A stretch of 64,000 bases of DNA from Clostridia bacterium (GCA_017513525.1 JAFXFC010000015.1:115035-179034); one strand, 5' to 3'; positions 21,223-29,735 are shown, counted from the stretch's first letter. A program made the numbers and translations. Notes: a model not told the origin generated them from the sequence alone.

Positions 21223-21873
21223 ATGAATAATATTGGTAACAGATTACTTGCTTTGATGCATGAAAAAGATATTTCATACGGAGATTTATCAGAAAAAACT
21301 AATATACCAAAATCTGCCATACATAGGTATGTCACAGGTGCTACTGAAAAAATCCCTATAGAAAGAATAAAAAACATAGCTGCAGCATTAGGAGTTTCAG
21401 CTGAATATATATTAGGCTGGAATGACGAATCCTCAAAATTAAAAAATCCTACTGTAACATCCGATACAGTTGTCCTTCCAGTTATCGGCAACATTGCAGC
21501 AGGATATGATGAAATTGCTATTGAGGACTGGAGCGGCGAAACAGTTGAAGTCCCCTGCTCGTATCTCAAAGGCAGAGATAAAAAAGAGTTCATTGTATTA
21601 AAAGTTCACGGAGACAGTATGTTCCCCGAATATCACAACGGCGATAAGGTTGTTATATTAAAACAAGCTACTCTCCCCCGATCTGGTACAATCGGTGCAG
21701 TTCTCTATGACGGAGAAAGTGCTACATTAAAAAGAGTGGAATATTTCAATGATAAAATAAAACTCATTCCAATTAACCCCACTTACCCCCCCAAAACCAT
21801 AACAGGTCCCGACTGCGAATCCGTACGCATAATCGGCATTCCCAAAGTCCTTATTAGAGAAATCGAAGAATAA
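21223..21873 (+). CDS. CI/LexA-like phage repressor with S24 peptidase domain
   Basis: A 216-residue lysogeny repressor. Residues 5-66 are an XRE helix-turn-helix (SYGDLSEKTNIPKSAIHRYV). The C-terminal domain is a self-cleaving S24 peptidase: cleavage site Ala-Gly in NIAAGYDE, nucleophile Ser in HGDSMFPEYHNGD and Lys in ATLKRVEY. RecA-stimulated autocleavage on DNA damage is the expected trigger of induction. It is divergent from cro across an operator region. All catalytic residues are present, so the repressor looks functional. Confidence 0.92.
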   Translation: MNNIGNRLLALMHEKDISYGDLSEKTNIPKSAIHRYVTGATEKIPIERIKNIAAALGVSAEYILGWNDESSKLKNPTVTSDTVVLPVIGNIAAGYDEIAIEDWSGETVEVPCSYLKGRDKKEFIVLKVHGDSMFPEYHNGDKVVILKQATLPRSGTIGAVLYDGESATLKRVEYFNDKIKLIPINPTYPPKTITGPDCESVRIIGIPKVLIREIEE

Positions 21874-21998
21874 AAAATTGAGTATCATATACCAATTTTT
21901 TTTATGATAATAAAAGCCTAAAGAAAATAATATAAATGACATTTATAAAAGACACCTAAGTAAAACAAAAAAATTATCAATAGTTAGGAGAAGAAAAT

Positions 21999-22727
21999 AT
22001 GGCACTTATCAACTGTCCTGAATGTAAAAAAGAAATTTCTAATAATGCAAAAATTTGTCCTCATTGTGGAAATTCTATCAATGCAGAAACTTTTGCGGAA
22101 ATTGATATACTTAACAATGAAGCTGAACTCAATATACAACAAAACCAATCTCAAACAGAAAGTTTAATAAAAGAGCTCAAAACAGAAGTAAAAGTAAAAA
22201 ATGATAGATTAGATACAGAAACCATCAAAACACAAAATAACATTATATGTGTTAAATGTGGATATAAATTATCCCCTGAGTTCCAGCATTGTCCCAAATG
22301 TGGAAAAAAGGCAGATACATTACAAAAAAACAACAAAAAAAAGCTAATTTCTATAGTACTACTTTCAGCAGCAATAATAATCGGCTTAATAAGCATATTT
22401 ATTTCTTTAAGCGAAAAAAACAGCAATTTCTCTTTCAAAGAACAATTTGATGAATTCGATAATAAAATTTGGTGTGAATTTGCAAAAGATGACAGTTTCA
22501 TCATAATTGACACAAATTATTTCGACATTGATGATTATTTCGATGACGAAGCTCTCACCGCAATAATGAAAATAAATATTAGGTTGGGATTTTCTGAAGC
22601 TGTGCACCAAAAAATGCTGCAAACAAGATCTTTAGACGGTCGCCAGCAAGAAGAAAATGAAAAATTTATAGTCAGTTGGACATATCATCCTGACACCGGT
22701 CTTGAGGTTATGTATGAAAGAAAATAA
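21999..22727 (+). CDS. Zinc-ribbon membrane protein, prophage accessory
   Basis: A 242-residue protein with two zinc ribbons (CPECKKEISNNAKICPHCG at 7-25 and CVKCGYKLSPEFQHCPKCG around 84-103), a single membrane helix (about 115-135) and a C-terminal acidic domain outside or beyond the membrane. This architecture is common next to prophage repressors and has been linked to superinfection exclusion in some phages; here that is inference. It has its own AGGAG site and is probably expressed in the lysogen. Confidence 0.75.
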   Translation: MALINCPECKKEISNNAKICPHCGNSINAETFAEIDILNNEAELNIQQNQSQTESLIKELKTEVKVKNDRLDTETIKTQNNIICVKCGYKLSPEFQHCPKCGKKADTLQKNNKKKLISIVLLSAAIIIGLISIFISLSEKNSNFSFKEQFDEFDNKIWCEFAKDDSFIIIDTNYFDIDDYFDDEALTAIMKINIRLGFSEAVHQKMLQTRSLDGRQQEENEKFIVSWTYHPDTGLEVMYERK

Positions 22728-22805
22728 GAATACATATCTATTGAAGACTCACGAAATCTCATAGCAGAAACTATTAGAAAGAGCATAAAAAAGTAGCAAA
22801 TTTCA

Positions 22806-22885
22806 TTTACTAACAAAAGAACAGCAATCCTTTGTTATTTCACAAATAAGAGTAATCCTATCAAATCAACAATTAAAGATTTATT
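22806..22885 (+). pseudogene. Remnant of a duplicated XRE gene 3' end
   Basis: About 75-80 bases closely match the 3' end of the next gene (about 23172-23250): both read through AACAAAAGAACAGCAATCC and ATCAAATCAA with scattered differences. No complete reading frame remains. It marks a past tandem duplication of the XRE gene at 22902. Confidence 0.7.
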
Positions 22886-22901
22886 ATAAGGAGCAAAAAC
22901 A

Positions 22902-23240
22902 ATGGCATCTTTAGCACAAAGAATGAAAGAAGCTATGGATTTAAGAAATATATCTCAGGCTGAAATTGTAAAAAGAACCGGTATTGGAAAATCTTCTATT
23001 TCAACGTATCTTTCAGGAGAATATGAACCAAAGCAAAGAAACATATACAAAATCTGCGAAGTTCTTAATGTCAGCGAAGCTTGGCTTATGGGATATGATG
23101 CTCCTATGGAAAGAGAAAAACTCACTACTATACCAAATAGTGAGTTAGAATCAGAGTGTATAAGTTTATTTCAGCTATTAACAAAAGAACAGCAATCCAT
23201 TATTATTTCACAGATAAAAGGAATTCTATCAAATCAATAA
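22902..23240 (+). CDS. XRE regulator (single HTH, type D)
   Basis: A 112-residue protein. Residues 1-70 are a Cro/CI-type helix-turn-helix (RNISQAEIVKRTGIGKSSIS) ending in the motif LNVSEAWLMGYD. The tail LLTKEQQSIIISQIKG recurs at the end of the 290-residue neighbour. There is no peptidase domain, so it is not a classical inducible repressor. It is the first of four consecutive XRE genes. Confidence 0.88.
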   Translation: MASLAQRMKEAMDLRNISQAEIVKRTGIGKSSISTYLSGEYEPKQRNIYKICEVLNVSEAWLMGYDAPMEREKLTTIPNSELESECISLFQLLTKEQQSIIISQIKGILSNQ

Positions 23241-23274
23241 TTATTAAAGAATAATAAGAATAGAGGCGACTCTT

Positions 23275-23847
23275 ATGCTTCTTGCAAAAGTGCTTAAACA
23301 ACGAAGAACCGAACAGGGTTATACATTATCAGAAATCGCAACCAAAATGGGAGTATCTGAAGCAACCGTTCAAAGATGGGAAAGCGGAAACATTAAAACA
23401 ATAAAACATGACAGAATTGCTAAATTAGCTGAAATTCTTAAAGTACCACCTTCTGCTATAATGGGCTGGGATGAAGAATATTCATATGAGCCAACACATA
23501 ACTCATGTAAAACAACCATTTTTAATATTCGCTTAAAAGAACTGAGAAAAAATAAAGGCATCTCTCAACAATATCTTGCTAATATAATGGGAATATCAAA
23601 AAGCAGCATAAATATGTACGAAAGAGGAGAACGTGAACCAAATTTTTTAACACTGCTATCTTTTGCAAATTATTTCAATGTTGATATAAATTATCTCTTA
23701 GGTTTTTCAAGTAAACCCTCTTGCGAACATCATTTAACAAACATTGATCTTTTTTCAGACACCGAAAAATGCCTCATACATAAATTTAGAGAAAATACAC
23801 ATATGCAAGCTGCAGTTCTTAAACTACTTGATATCAATCAAACATAA
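23275..23847 (+). CDS. Double-HTH XRE protein (types A-B)
   Basis: A 190-residue protein with two XRE domains: residues 4-68 (YTLSEIATKMGVSEATVQRW, type A) and about 82-148 (ISQQYLANIMGISKSSINMY with GEREPN, type B), then a 40-residue helical tail. Two non-identical DNA-binding domains in one chain would recognise composite operators. Type A and type B domains recur in the next two genes. Confidence 0.85.
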   Translation: MLLAKVLKQRRTEQGYTLSEIATKMGVSEATVQRWESGNIKTIKHDRIAKLAEILKVPPSAIMGWDEEYSYEPTHNSCKTTIFNIRLKELRKNKGISQQYLANIMGISKSSINMYERGEREPNFLTLLSFANYFNVDINYLLGFSSKPSCEHHLTNIDLFSDTEKCLIHKFRENTHMQAAVLKLLDINQT

Positions 23848-23867
23848 AGAATTTACTTAGGTATAGG

Positions 23868-24740
23868 ATGATTATTTTGAAAATCATAATCGGACAAAGG
23901 ATAAAAAAACGTAGAGAAGAACTCGGTTGGACTCAGGAAGATTTAGGCAATGCTCTTTCAATGAACAAATCGACAATACAACGGTATGAATCCGGAAGTA
24001 TAGGAATAAAACAACCTGTCTTATTAGCAATAGCAAAAGCATTAGATATATCTCCTGATTGGTTACTTAATAAAACTGCTATGAAAGATAATTTTTTTAA
24101 TTTCGAAAATAATGAAAATAATTGCGAACACACAACAAACATCAGCATTATTCGAAAAAACAAAAACATCACAATGGCAGAAGCAGCTCGCATATTAAAA
24201 CTTCCTTATACAACTTATGTTGGTTATGAAAAAGGCGAAAGAGAACCCAATATTGCAATACTTATAAGAATGGCTGATGTATTTCAGGTATCCGTCGATT
24301 ACTTAATTGGAAGAACTAGCGATTCTGCAAATAACTTTTCGAATATTGAAGAATCTCGCCCAACAAAATGTGTAAAAGTTACAACAATTCAAGAGCGGCT
24401 TATTCAAGAGATGACAAGCAAACAGTTGCGGCAAATTGATATAATTAATATGGCTCAACCGTTTTGCGAAAAATACGGAGGCAAATTAACAAAAACTGAT
24501 TTAACACAGTATATATCTGGAAAAACAGAGCCTAATCAAATAAAATTACTTATTTTATCCGCAACACTTAATGTCAATGAAGTATGGCTTATGGGTTATG
24601 ATGTTGCATCTGGAAAAGAAAGCTATTATGAAAAAAATGGCAATACATATAAACTCATTTCTTTATTTGAACAGCTAACAGAGGAGCAACAACAATTAAT
24701 CATTTTACAATTACAAGGAATTGTAGGTGATTTATCTTGA
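23868..24740 (+). CDS. Triple-HTH XRE protein (types C-B-D)
   Basis: A 290-residue protein with three XRE domains: residues 5-68 (WTQEDLGNALSMNKSTIQRY), about 86-145 (ITMAEAARILKLPYTTYVGY with GEREPN) and about 168-245, ending LNVNEVWLMGYD. The last part plus the tail LTEEQQQLIILQLQGI is a close relative of the whole 112-residue XRE protein at 22902. The gene therefore looks like a fusion of two members of this cluster. It overlaps the next gene by 4 bases (TTGA). Confidence 0.85.
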   Translation: MIILKIIIGQRIKKRREELGWTQEDLGNALSMNKSTIQRYESGSIGIKQPVLLAIAKALDISPDWLLNKTAMKDNFFNFENNENNCEHTTNISIIRKNKNITMAEAARILKLPYTTYVGYEKGEREPNIAILIRMADVFQVSVDYLIGRTSDSANNFSNIEESRPTKCVKVTTIQERLIQEMTSKQLRQIDIINMAQPFCEKYGGKLTKTDLTQYISGKTEPNQIKLLILSATLNVNEVWLMGYDVASGKESYYEKNGNTYKLISLFEQLTEEQQQLIILQLQGIVGDLS

Positions 24741-25474
24741 ATAATGCTATAGGAACAAGAATAAAAACGTGTCGAGAAAAAATAGGACTATCACAAGAGG
24801 AACTTGCTATTAAAGTTGGATATAAGTCTCGCTCTTCTATAAATAAAATTGAATTAGGTGAACGTGATTTAACTCAAAAAAAGATAATACTTTTTGCAGA
24901 AGCACTCGGCACCACACCAAGCTATCTTATGGGATGGGACGATAAAGAAAAACCGTTTAGCAATTTTCATAATAAAAATATATATTCAAATATGGAACTA
25001 AAAGACATCATAAAAAATAGGCGAAAAGAACTTAATTTAACTTTAGAAGATATAGGCAAGGCTGTAGGAGTTGCAAAAGCCACAGTGCTCAGATGGGAAA
25101 GCGGAGAAATACAAAATCTAAAAAGGGATAAAGTGAGCGAATTAGCAAGAATTTTGCAGATTCCCATAGAAATAATTATTTCAAATACTGTTGCATATGA
25201 AGAAGAAAATACTGCGCCTACATTATCAATGTTTAGAGGCATAAAAATTCGTATAAAATGGAAAGATAATCGTCCGCCGCATTTTTATGCAACCTACGGT
25301 GGTGACGAAGTAATTGTATCAATAAATGAATTAGATGTTCTTGAAGGCACAATGCCCTCTAAGCAGCTCAAAATGTTATTAGGTTGGGCAGCCTTTCATC
25401 AGTCCGAGCTCATAGAAAACTGGCTTCTTGCTGAACAAAACCAAGAACTTTTCCCTATTAATCCTATGCGTTGA
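24737..25474 (+). CDS. Double-HTH XRE protein fused to DUF4160
   Basis: A 245-residue protein with a TTG start and AGGTGA site. Residues 5-70 (LSQEELAIKVGYKSRSSINK, type C) and 89-150 (LTLEDIGKAVGVAKATVLRW, type A) are XRE domains. Residues about 170-245 match DUF4160: RIKWKDNRPPHFYATYGGDE, then LKMLLGWAAFHQSELIENW. DUF4160 usually occurs as a small stand-alone protein beside DUF2442 in putative toxin-antitoxin-like pairs. A fusion to two helix-turn-helix domains is unusual. Confidence 0.85.
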   Translation: MNNAIGTRIKTCREKIGLSQEELAIKVGYKSRSSINKIELGERDLTQKKIILFAEALGTTPSYLMGWDDKEKPFSNFHNKNIYSNMELKDIIKNRRKELNLTLEDIGKAVGVAKATVLRWESGEIQNLKRDKVSELARILQIPIEIIISNTVAYEEENTAPTLSMFRGIKIRIKWKDNRPPHFYATYGGDEVIVSINELDVLEGTMPSKQLKMLLGWAAFHQSELIENWLLAEQNQELFPINPMR

Positions 25475-25639
25475 TCAAAATAAAAGTGGTTACTTACAAA
25501 ATTGCAATAATCACAAATGTTGCCACCGAAATAAATGTCTGTCACATTCTCTCAAATAAAGTTACAGGCAAGTTAAATTTCCGTTGTATATCAACCTATT
25601 CCAACGGAAACATATGTCCTGAGCAAGTTACCAGCAAAT

Positions 25640-25670
25640 AAAAAAAGCCCCTCGGCTACCACCCCGAGGG
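25640..25670 (-). terminator. Minus-strand terminator upstream of the integrase
   Basis: CCCTCGG (25649-25655) pairs with CCGAGGG (25664-25670). On the minus strand a run of seven T follows, apart from one C. It would stop leftward transcripts from entering the lysogeny region, and its hairpin can also form at the end of the plus-strand XRE mRNA. Confidence 0.7.
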
Positions 25671-25719
25671 ACAAAGGAGACCTGCCAACAAATAACACCG
25701 CCGGAAAAGCAATATTATC

Positions 25720-25755
25720 GCTGAAGGATGTATATATTATATATCATCCTTCAGC
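25720..25755. repeat. 36-bp inverted repeat before the integrase
   Basis: GCTGAAGGATG (25720-25730) and CATCCTTCAGC (25745-25755) flank an AT-only centre TATATATTATATAT. It lies about 40 bases before the integrase start and repeats part of the sequence around that start (CTGAAAGGATG). It could be an operator, an attenuating hairpin or an Int/Xis binding site. Confidence 0.7.
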
Positions 25756-25792
25756 AAAAGTCAACTTTATTACTGAAAGGATGTTTTTTATT

Positions 25793-26860
25793 ATGCCCAA
25801 AGCTAAATACCCCAAAGGGGCTGACGGATTATATTATAAATCTATACCAAACGGAAAGCTACGTGCGGACGGCTATCCGCAATACAAGAAGATCCGGGCA
25901 AAAACAATTAAAGCTCTCGATGAGAAGCTTGAAAAACTTGAAAGATTGTCCAATTTGGCGGCCGATGCTTCCAAAGTAACAGTAGATCAATGGGAAGAAC
26001 AATGGTTCACTTCGTATAAAGCAAATCTCACAGAATCCTCGCAAAATTTCTATTTTTACATTTACAAAAACCACATATCACCTGCAATAGGTACAATGAA
26101 AATAATTGATGTAAAAGAAGTTCACTGTCAAAGCATTCTGACAAAAATGGCAAATCAAAACTATGCAAAGAAGACAGTAAAAAGTGTACGCTCCGTCTTA
26201 TATAGCCTTTTTGACAAAGCAAGAATGAACCGTATTATACCGTTTAATCCCTGTGAACATCTGACAGCTTCAGGCAGTCCGCAAAAATTAAGACGGGCTC
26301 TTACTGATGAGGAACGGGCAGCATACCTAAAAGCCTGCAAATCGCACGAATTCGGAACATTTGCAGCCTTTCTATATTTCTTCGGCTTACGTCGAGGCGA
26401 GGCGCTGGCTCTCACAGGAGCCGATATTTGTGCCGATAAAATAATTATTTCAAAGCAGCTCACTTTCCCCGATAATAATCAACCGCATTTAGCAGCTCCA
26501 AAAACTGCCGCAGGTGTAAGAGAGATCCCGATACCGACAAAAGCAAGATTTTATATTAATTTCAATGACATAGAAAGTGGCTACATCTTCACCGGCACAA
26601 CCGGGAAACCTCTTTCTTACACAGAACTGCGAAGAAAATGGAAATCTTTTCTTGAATACGCATTCCCGGAAGGAACAGACATTACCGAGCATTACCTTCG
26701 GCACAACTACTGCTCTATGCTGTTTGAAAATGATGTTGACCTTCTGACAGTAAAAACACTTGCAGGTCACGAATCAGTTTCAACCACCCTTGAAATTTAC
26801 ACCCATTACACAGAAAAAATGCAAAAATCCGCCTCACCCAAAGTAATCAGCATAGGTTAA
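25793..26860 (+). CDS. int: Tyrosine site-specific integrase
   Basis: A 355-residue phage integrase. The N-terminus (GADGLYYKSIPNGKLRADG) is an arm-binding domain with a conserved-Gly pattern, and residues about 60-150 are the SAM-like core-binding domain. The catalytic domain shows Arg in FGLRRGEALAL, Lys in AAPKTAAGVREIP, HYLRHNY, AGHESV and the nucleophile region LEIYTHYTEK. It is complete. The ATG at 25793 is preferred to 25781, which overlaps the AAAGGA site. It lies about 130 bases from the attachment site in tRNA-Pro. Confidence 0.93.
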   Translation: MPKAKYPKGADGLYYKSIPNGKLRADGYPQYKKIRAKTIKALDEKLEKLERLSNLAADASKVTVDQWEEQWFTSYKANLTESSQNFYFYIYKNHISPAIGTMKIIDVKEVHCQSILTKMANQNYAKKTVKSVRSVLYSLFDKARMNRIIPFNPCEHLTASGSPQKLRRALTDEERAAYLKACKSHEFGTFAAFLYFFGLRRGEALALTGADICADKIIISKQLTFPDNNQPHLAAPKTAAGVREIPIPTKARFYINFNDIESGYIFTGTTGKPLSYTELRRKWKSFLEYAFPEGTDITEHYLRHNYCSMLFENDVDLLTVKTLAGHESVSTTLEIYTHYTEKMQKSASPKVISIG

Positions 26861-26992
26861 TAAGCGGAAACAAAAGCGGAAACAACCGAATAAATTTCAT
26901 AACATTATAATAAAAACAGAAACATTGACAATCCCTTATTTTTCAATGTTTCGCAAACAATTATAAACAATTATAAACAGTAAAGTTCGAAA

Positions 26993-27037
26993 TTCGGGAC
27001 CAAGAGGTCGTGGGTTCGAATCCCGTCACTCCGACCA
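26993..27037 (+). other. Prophage right attachment site: 3' part of tRNA-Pro(CGG)
   Basis: From TTCGGGACC to CACTCCGACCA the sequence is the 3' part of a tRNA: anticodon loop TTCGGGA (anticodon CGG), stem, variable loop AGGTC, T-arm with GGTTCGAATCCC, acceptor strand CACTCCG and A-CCA. The 5' half is absent; the preceding bases do not pair. This is what a tRNA-targeting prophage leaves at its distal end. The intact tRNA-Pro should lie at the other end, left of the window. Confidence 0.85.
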
Positions 27038-27139
27038 TTTCTTTAAGAGTACTCACTTTAGGGTGGGTACTTTTTTTGTCGACCGATTGGTCCCGAACCA
27101 ATGTGAGGGACCAGGTGACGGAGCCGACCGCCGCCGGTG
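27027..27139 (+). repeat. 113-bp direct repeat, copy 1
   Basis: Begins with the tRNA acceptor tip CACTCCGACCA and includes the tRNA terminator and the flank ending CGCCGCCGGTG. The second copy at 27243-27355 has one mismatch. Confidence 0.9.
27048..27077 (+). terminator. Terminator of the tRNA-Pro locus, copy 1
   Basis: AGTACTCAC pairs with GTGGGTACT with one mismatch, followed by seven T. The same hairpin recurs 216 bases downstream (27264-27293). Confidence 0.8.
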
Positions 27140-27242
27140 GCGGATAAAGGGAGGCAGAGGAGGAAAAAAATACAGAGTATCACGAAGCGCTCCAAGCGAG
27201 TGAGACGATAATATTTTTTTCGGTTGAGTGGGTTCGTTTCCG

Positions 27243-27355
27243 CACTCCGACCATTTCTTTAAAAGTACTCACTTTAGGGTGGGTACTTTTTTTGTCGACC
27301 GATTGGTCCCGAACCAATGTGAGGGACCAGGTGACGGAGCCGACCGCCGCCGGTG
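27243..27355 (+). repeat. 113-bp direct repeat, copy 2, with decayed tRNA T-arm in front
   Basis: Same sequence as 27027-27139 but for one base. Immediately before it, GTGGGTTCGTTTCCG (27228-27242) is a degraded version of the tRNA T-arm, so this copy also derives from a tRNA-Pro 3' end. It suggests an earlier integration or a tandem duplication. Confidence 0.85.
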
Positions 27356-27557
27356 ACAGATGCAGTCAGTGATTGAATTGGCGAGGATACGGCAAAGCCG
27401 TTATAACAAGAAAATAAAATAGAAAAAGCTCCCTCAGTGAATTTAATAAAATCCCCTTAAAGCAGACATTTGAAATAACAAAAAATTTCAAAACTACTTT
27501 AGGGGGATCATATCATTTCAGGTTCGGGCTCGTGTTTTTGTTATAAGGATTTTAACA
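27356..27557. other. Intergenic region with nested inverted repeat
   Basis: No gene is seen. ATCCCCTTAAAG (27451-27462) is complementary, with slight bulging, to CTTTAGGGGGAT (27497-27508), and an inner TTTGAAAT/ATTTCAAA strengthens the stem. It may be the 3' hairpin of the minus-strand gene at 27558 or a remnant of a small mobile element. Confidence 0.5.
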
Positions 27558-29735
27558 TCAATCACCTAAAAGGCCGTAGTATCTGCCCATCCAATAGGGA
27601 AGAAGATAGATATAGGGCTGTTCGGCTCTCATGCCGTTTGCTCCTGCAGTTCCGGGAAGAGTGGAGGTACGGTTTACGGTCTTTGTATTTATATCAACAA
27701 ATTCTTCTGCACCCGAATCGCATACAAACTGATTTCCGTCATAGTGAACAAGCACTCTTGCTGAATATTCTACGGGGTACTTAAGCTGTGCAGGCACACC
27801 CATTTCTTCCTGTTCAGTATCCCAGACGATATCCTTTCTGTGGCTGTTGAATACAGGCCATCTTACAAGATCAAGATTCATTTCCGAAAGGGACTTTGCT
27901 GCATTTTCTATATCACAGTTATTGTTTGTAAGTGCACCGTAAACGATATTAAAGAAAGGTGAACGCTCAACCTTTTCATAATCAAAGTGGTGAGTAAGTC
28001 CCATTTTGAATACTTCCTTCTGAGCCTCGTTATCGGTGTAAACTAGAAGAGGATAAATATTGGTAAAGTCAAGCTGGTCGTCGATGTGAGCAATATGTGC
28101 GTCCTCTACCTTATACTGCATACAGTTCATGGCATAGTGATGCTTTTTGATAAGCATATCGAAGACCTTATTGTACTTCTCATCGCCTGTTACATGATAT
28201 GTTGTTTTAAGGAAAGAGAGAATTTCAAGAGAATTTGTTCCTCTTTCATAATACCATCTGTCATCGTTGTTAAGAAGATCAGGCTCCCAGTTTGCCCATG
28301 TTGTGGGAATACCGTCAACATCAGTAAGGTGGAAATTGTTTTCGAGGATATGATCAGTAATGGTCTTTACGACTTCAGCGATTTTTTTCTTTTCATCTTC
28401 GTCTGCGACAAGATCAAAATATATTCCGTATGCAAAATAGTGACCTGTCATTTCATCACTTGAAGTTTCTCCGAGCCATTCGCAATCGGGATTATTTTCA
28501 CAGAAATGCCACTCTTCACGGTTACCTGTTGCAAAATTTTCTTCATGTGAATATCTTGTTGCTCTTGCAGTAAAACCGGGCTTACCAGTTACTTCAGTAA
28601 GCTTGATCATAGCTTCAACGGCTTTCTTAGCATTAGCCTTTGCCTTTTCATCACCTGTTACCTTGTAACGGAAGCATTGAGAGGCACAGTAAAGACCCGT
28701 AAAAAGTCCGTCATTATCGGAATTAGGAAGCCATCCCGAATCAAGATCACCGTATTTTCTGAGTACTCTTGATACCTGATAGCCCTCATTTCTTGTGAAA
28801 TACTTTACAGCCATTTCGTCATAATGAGCTGCTTTTTCCTGAAGAGTCATATATTTTGAAGATATAAGGCTGATACCTCTGGGCGTCACTGCAGCGATAG
28901 TTCCGTTATCGGATACTGCAATTTTTGTGACAGTGGGGTGCATGAGCCATACGCCGTATGAGAAATATGAAATTTTACCTTCAATAAGAGTGATAATACC
29001 TGTATTTGTTGCAAAATACTTTTTGCCGTCGGGAGCAAAATACATATCATTGAAAGAGCCATCAGGCACGGAATAAAAATCATTACCGTTAAACCAATAG
29101 TTTCTGCCGTCATAGATATTAAGTCCTTCATCAGAGCCTACCCAAAGGTGTCCGAGACCGTCAAGTGCAAGACAGTTGATTTTCTTACTGAGAACTCCCG
29201 ACATATCGGGGGTAATCTCTGCAAAATGGCGGCGTTTGCCCTTCATTGATAAAAGCCCCTCAGTAGTACAGCCGATATAAACTGTTTCCATATACTTTGA
29301 CTTGTTATCAAGTGCTGCAAGACAAACAGTTTCTTCGGGGATACCGACTATCGGAACAAATTCCTCATTTTCCATAAGAAAAAGTGCCTTTTCGGTAATA
29401 AGCCATACTGATTTATCAAGAGCTACGGATATATCAATAACGGGAGCATCAAAATCTGCAATTTTCTTAAACTTTCCTTTTTTTATCTCTGCAAGAGAAT
29501 TTCCGATTGCAGCAAAAAGTCTGCCGTTTCTTGAAAAAAGCTTTGATACTTTTGCTTCTGTTCTTTTTATTTTTCCGTCGAGATATTCAATAAGACAGTC
29601 AGGCTCAGCAATATAAAGAGTTTCCCCCTGAAAAGCAACAGATGTTACATTTTCAACATCCAAGCCGTTTTCTGCTGTAATAAATACTTTGTCATACTGT
29701 TTGAATTCACCGAAGTGAAGGGTAGGTTTTTTCAT
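27558..29735 (-). CDS. Beta-propeller protein fused to an alpha-barrel glycosidase-like domain
   Basis: A 725-residue cytoplasmic protein without signal peptide. Residues about 10-300 are short repeats like two-component-regulator propellers (LGHLWVGSDEGLNIYDGRNYW, trimmed motif LWVGSDEGL). From about 310 on the helical pattern with RVLRKYGDLDSGWLP, EEWHFCEN, TWANWEPDLL and YERGTNSLEILSF resembles an (alpha/alpha)6-barrel as in glycoside hydrolases and epimerases. No exact family is recognised. AAGGGAG precedes the start. Its catalytic role is not shown. Confidence 0.65.
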   Translation of the reverse strand: MKKPTLHFGEFKQYDKVFITAENGLDVENVTSVAFQGETLYIAEPDCLIEYLDGKIKRTEAKVSKLFSRNGRLFAAIGNSLAEIKKGKFKKIADFDAPVIDISVALDKSVWLITEKALFLMENEEFVPIVGIPEETVCLAALDNKSKYMETVYIGCTTEGLLSMKGKRRHFAEITPDMSGVLSKKINCLALDGLGHLWVGSDEGLNIYDGRNYWFNGNDFYSVPDGSFNDMYFAPDGKKYFATNTGIITLIEGKISYFSYGVWLMHPTVTKIAVSDNGTIAAVTPRGISLISSKYMTLQEKAAHYDEMAVKYFTRNEGYQVSRVLRKYGDLDSGWLPNSDNDGLFTGLYCASQCFRYKVTGDEKAKANAKKAVEAMIKLTEVTGKPGFTARATRYSHEENFATGNREEWHFCENNPDCEWLGETSSDEMTGHYFAYGIYFDLVADEDEKKKIAEVVKTITDHILENNFHLTDVDGIPTTWANWEPDLLNNDDRWYYERGTNSLEILSFLKTTYHVTGDEKYNKVFDMLIKKHHYAMNCMQYKVEDAHIAHIDDQLDFTNIYPLLVYTDNEAQKEVFKMGLTHHFDYEKVERSPFFNIVYGALTNNNCDIENAAKSLSEMNLDLVRWPVFNSHRKDIVWDTEQEEMGVPAQLKYPVEYSARVLVHYDGNQFVCDSGAEEFVDINTKTVNRTSTLPGTAGANGMRAEQPYIYLLPYWMGRYYGLLGD

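Larger units (their letters stand above)
25475..25780. other. Intergenic region upstream of the integrase
   Basis: No gene is seen. It contains a hairpin TTCCGTTG/CAACGGAA (about 25579-25611), a minus-strand terminator (25640-25670) and a perfect 11-base inverted repeat (25720-25755). Repeated short CAAGTTA/GTTACAGG words could be integrase arm-type sites, but this is not established. Confidence 0.5.

Noticed and set aside
27228..27253. A second functional tRNA gene
   Set aside because: Only a mutated T-arm and acceptor tip are present; the 5' half and anticodon arm are absent.
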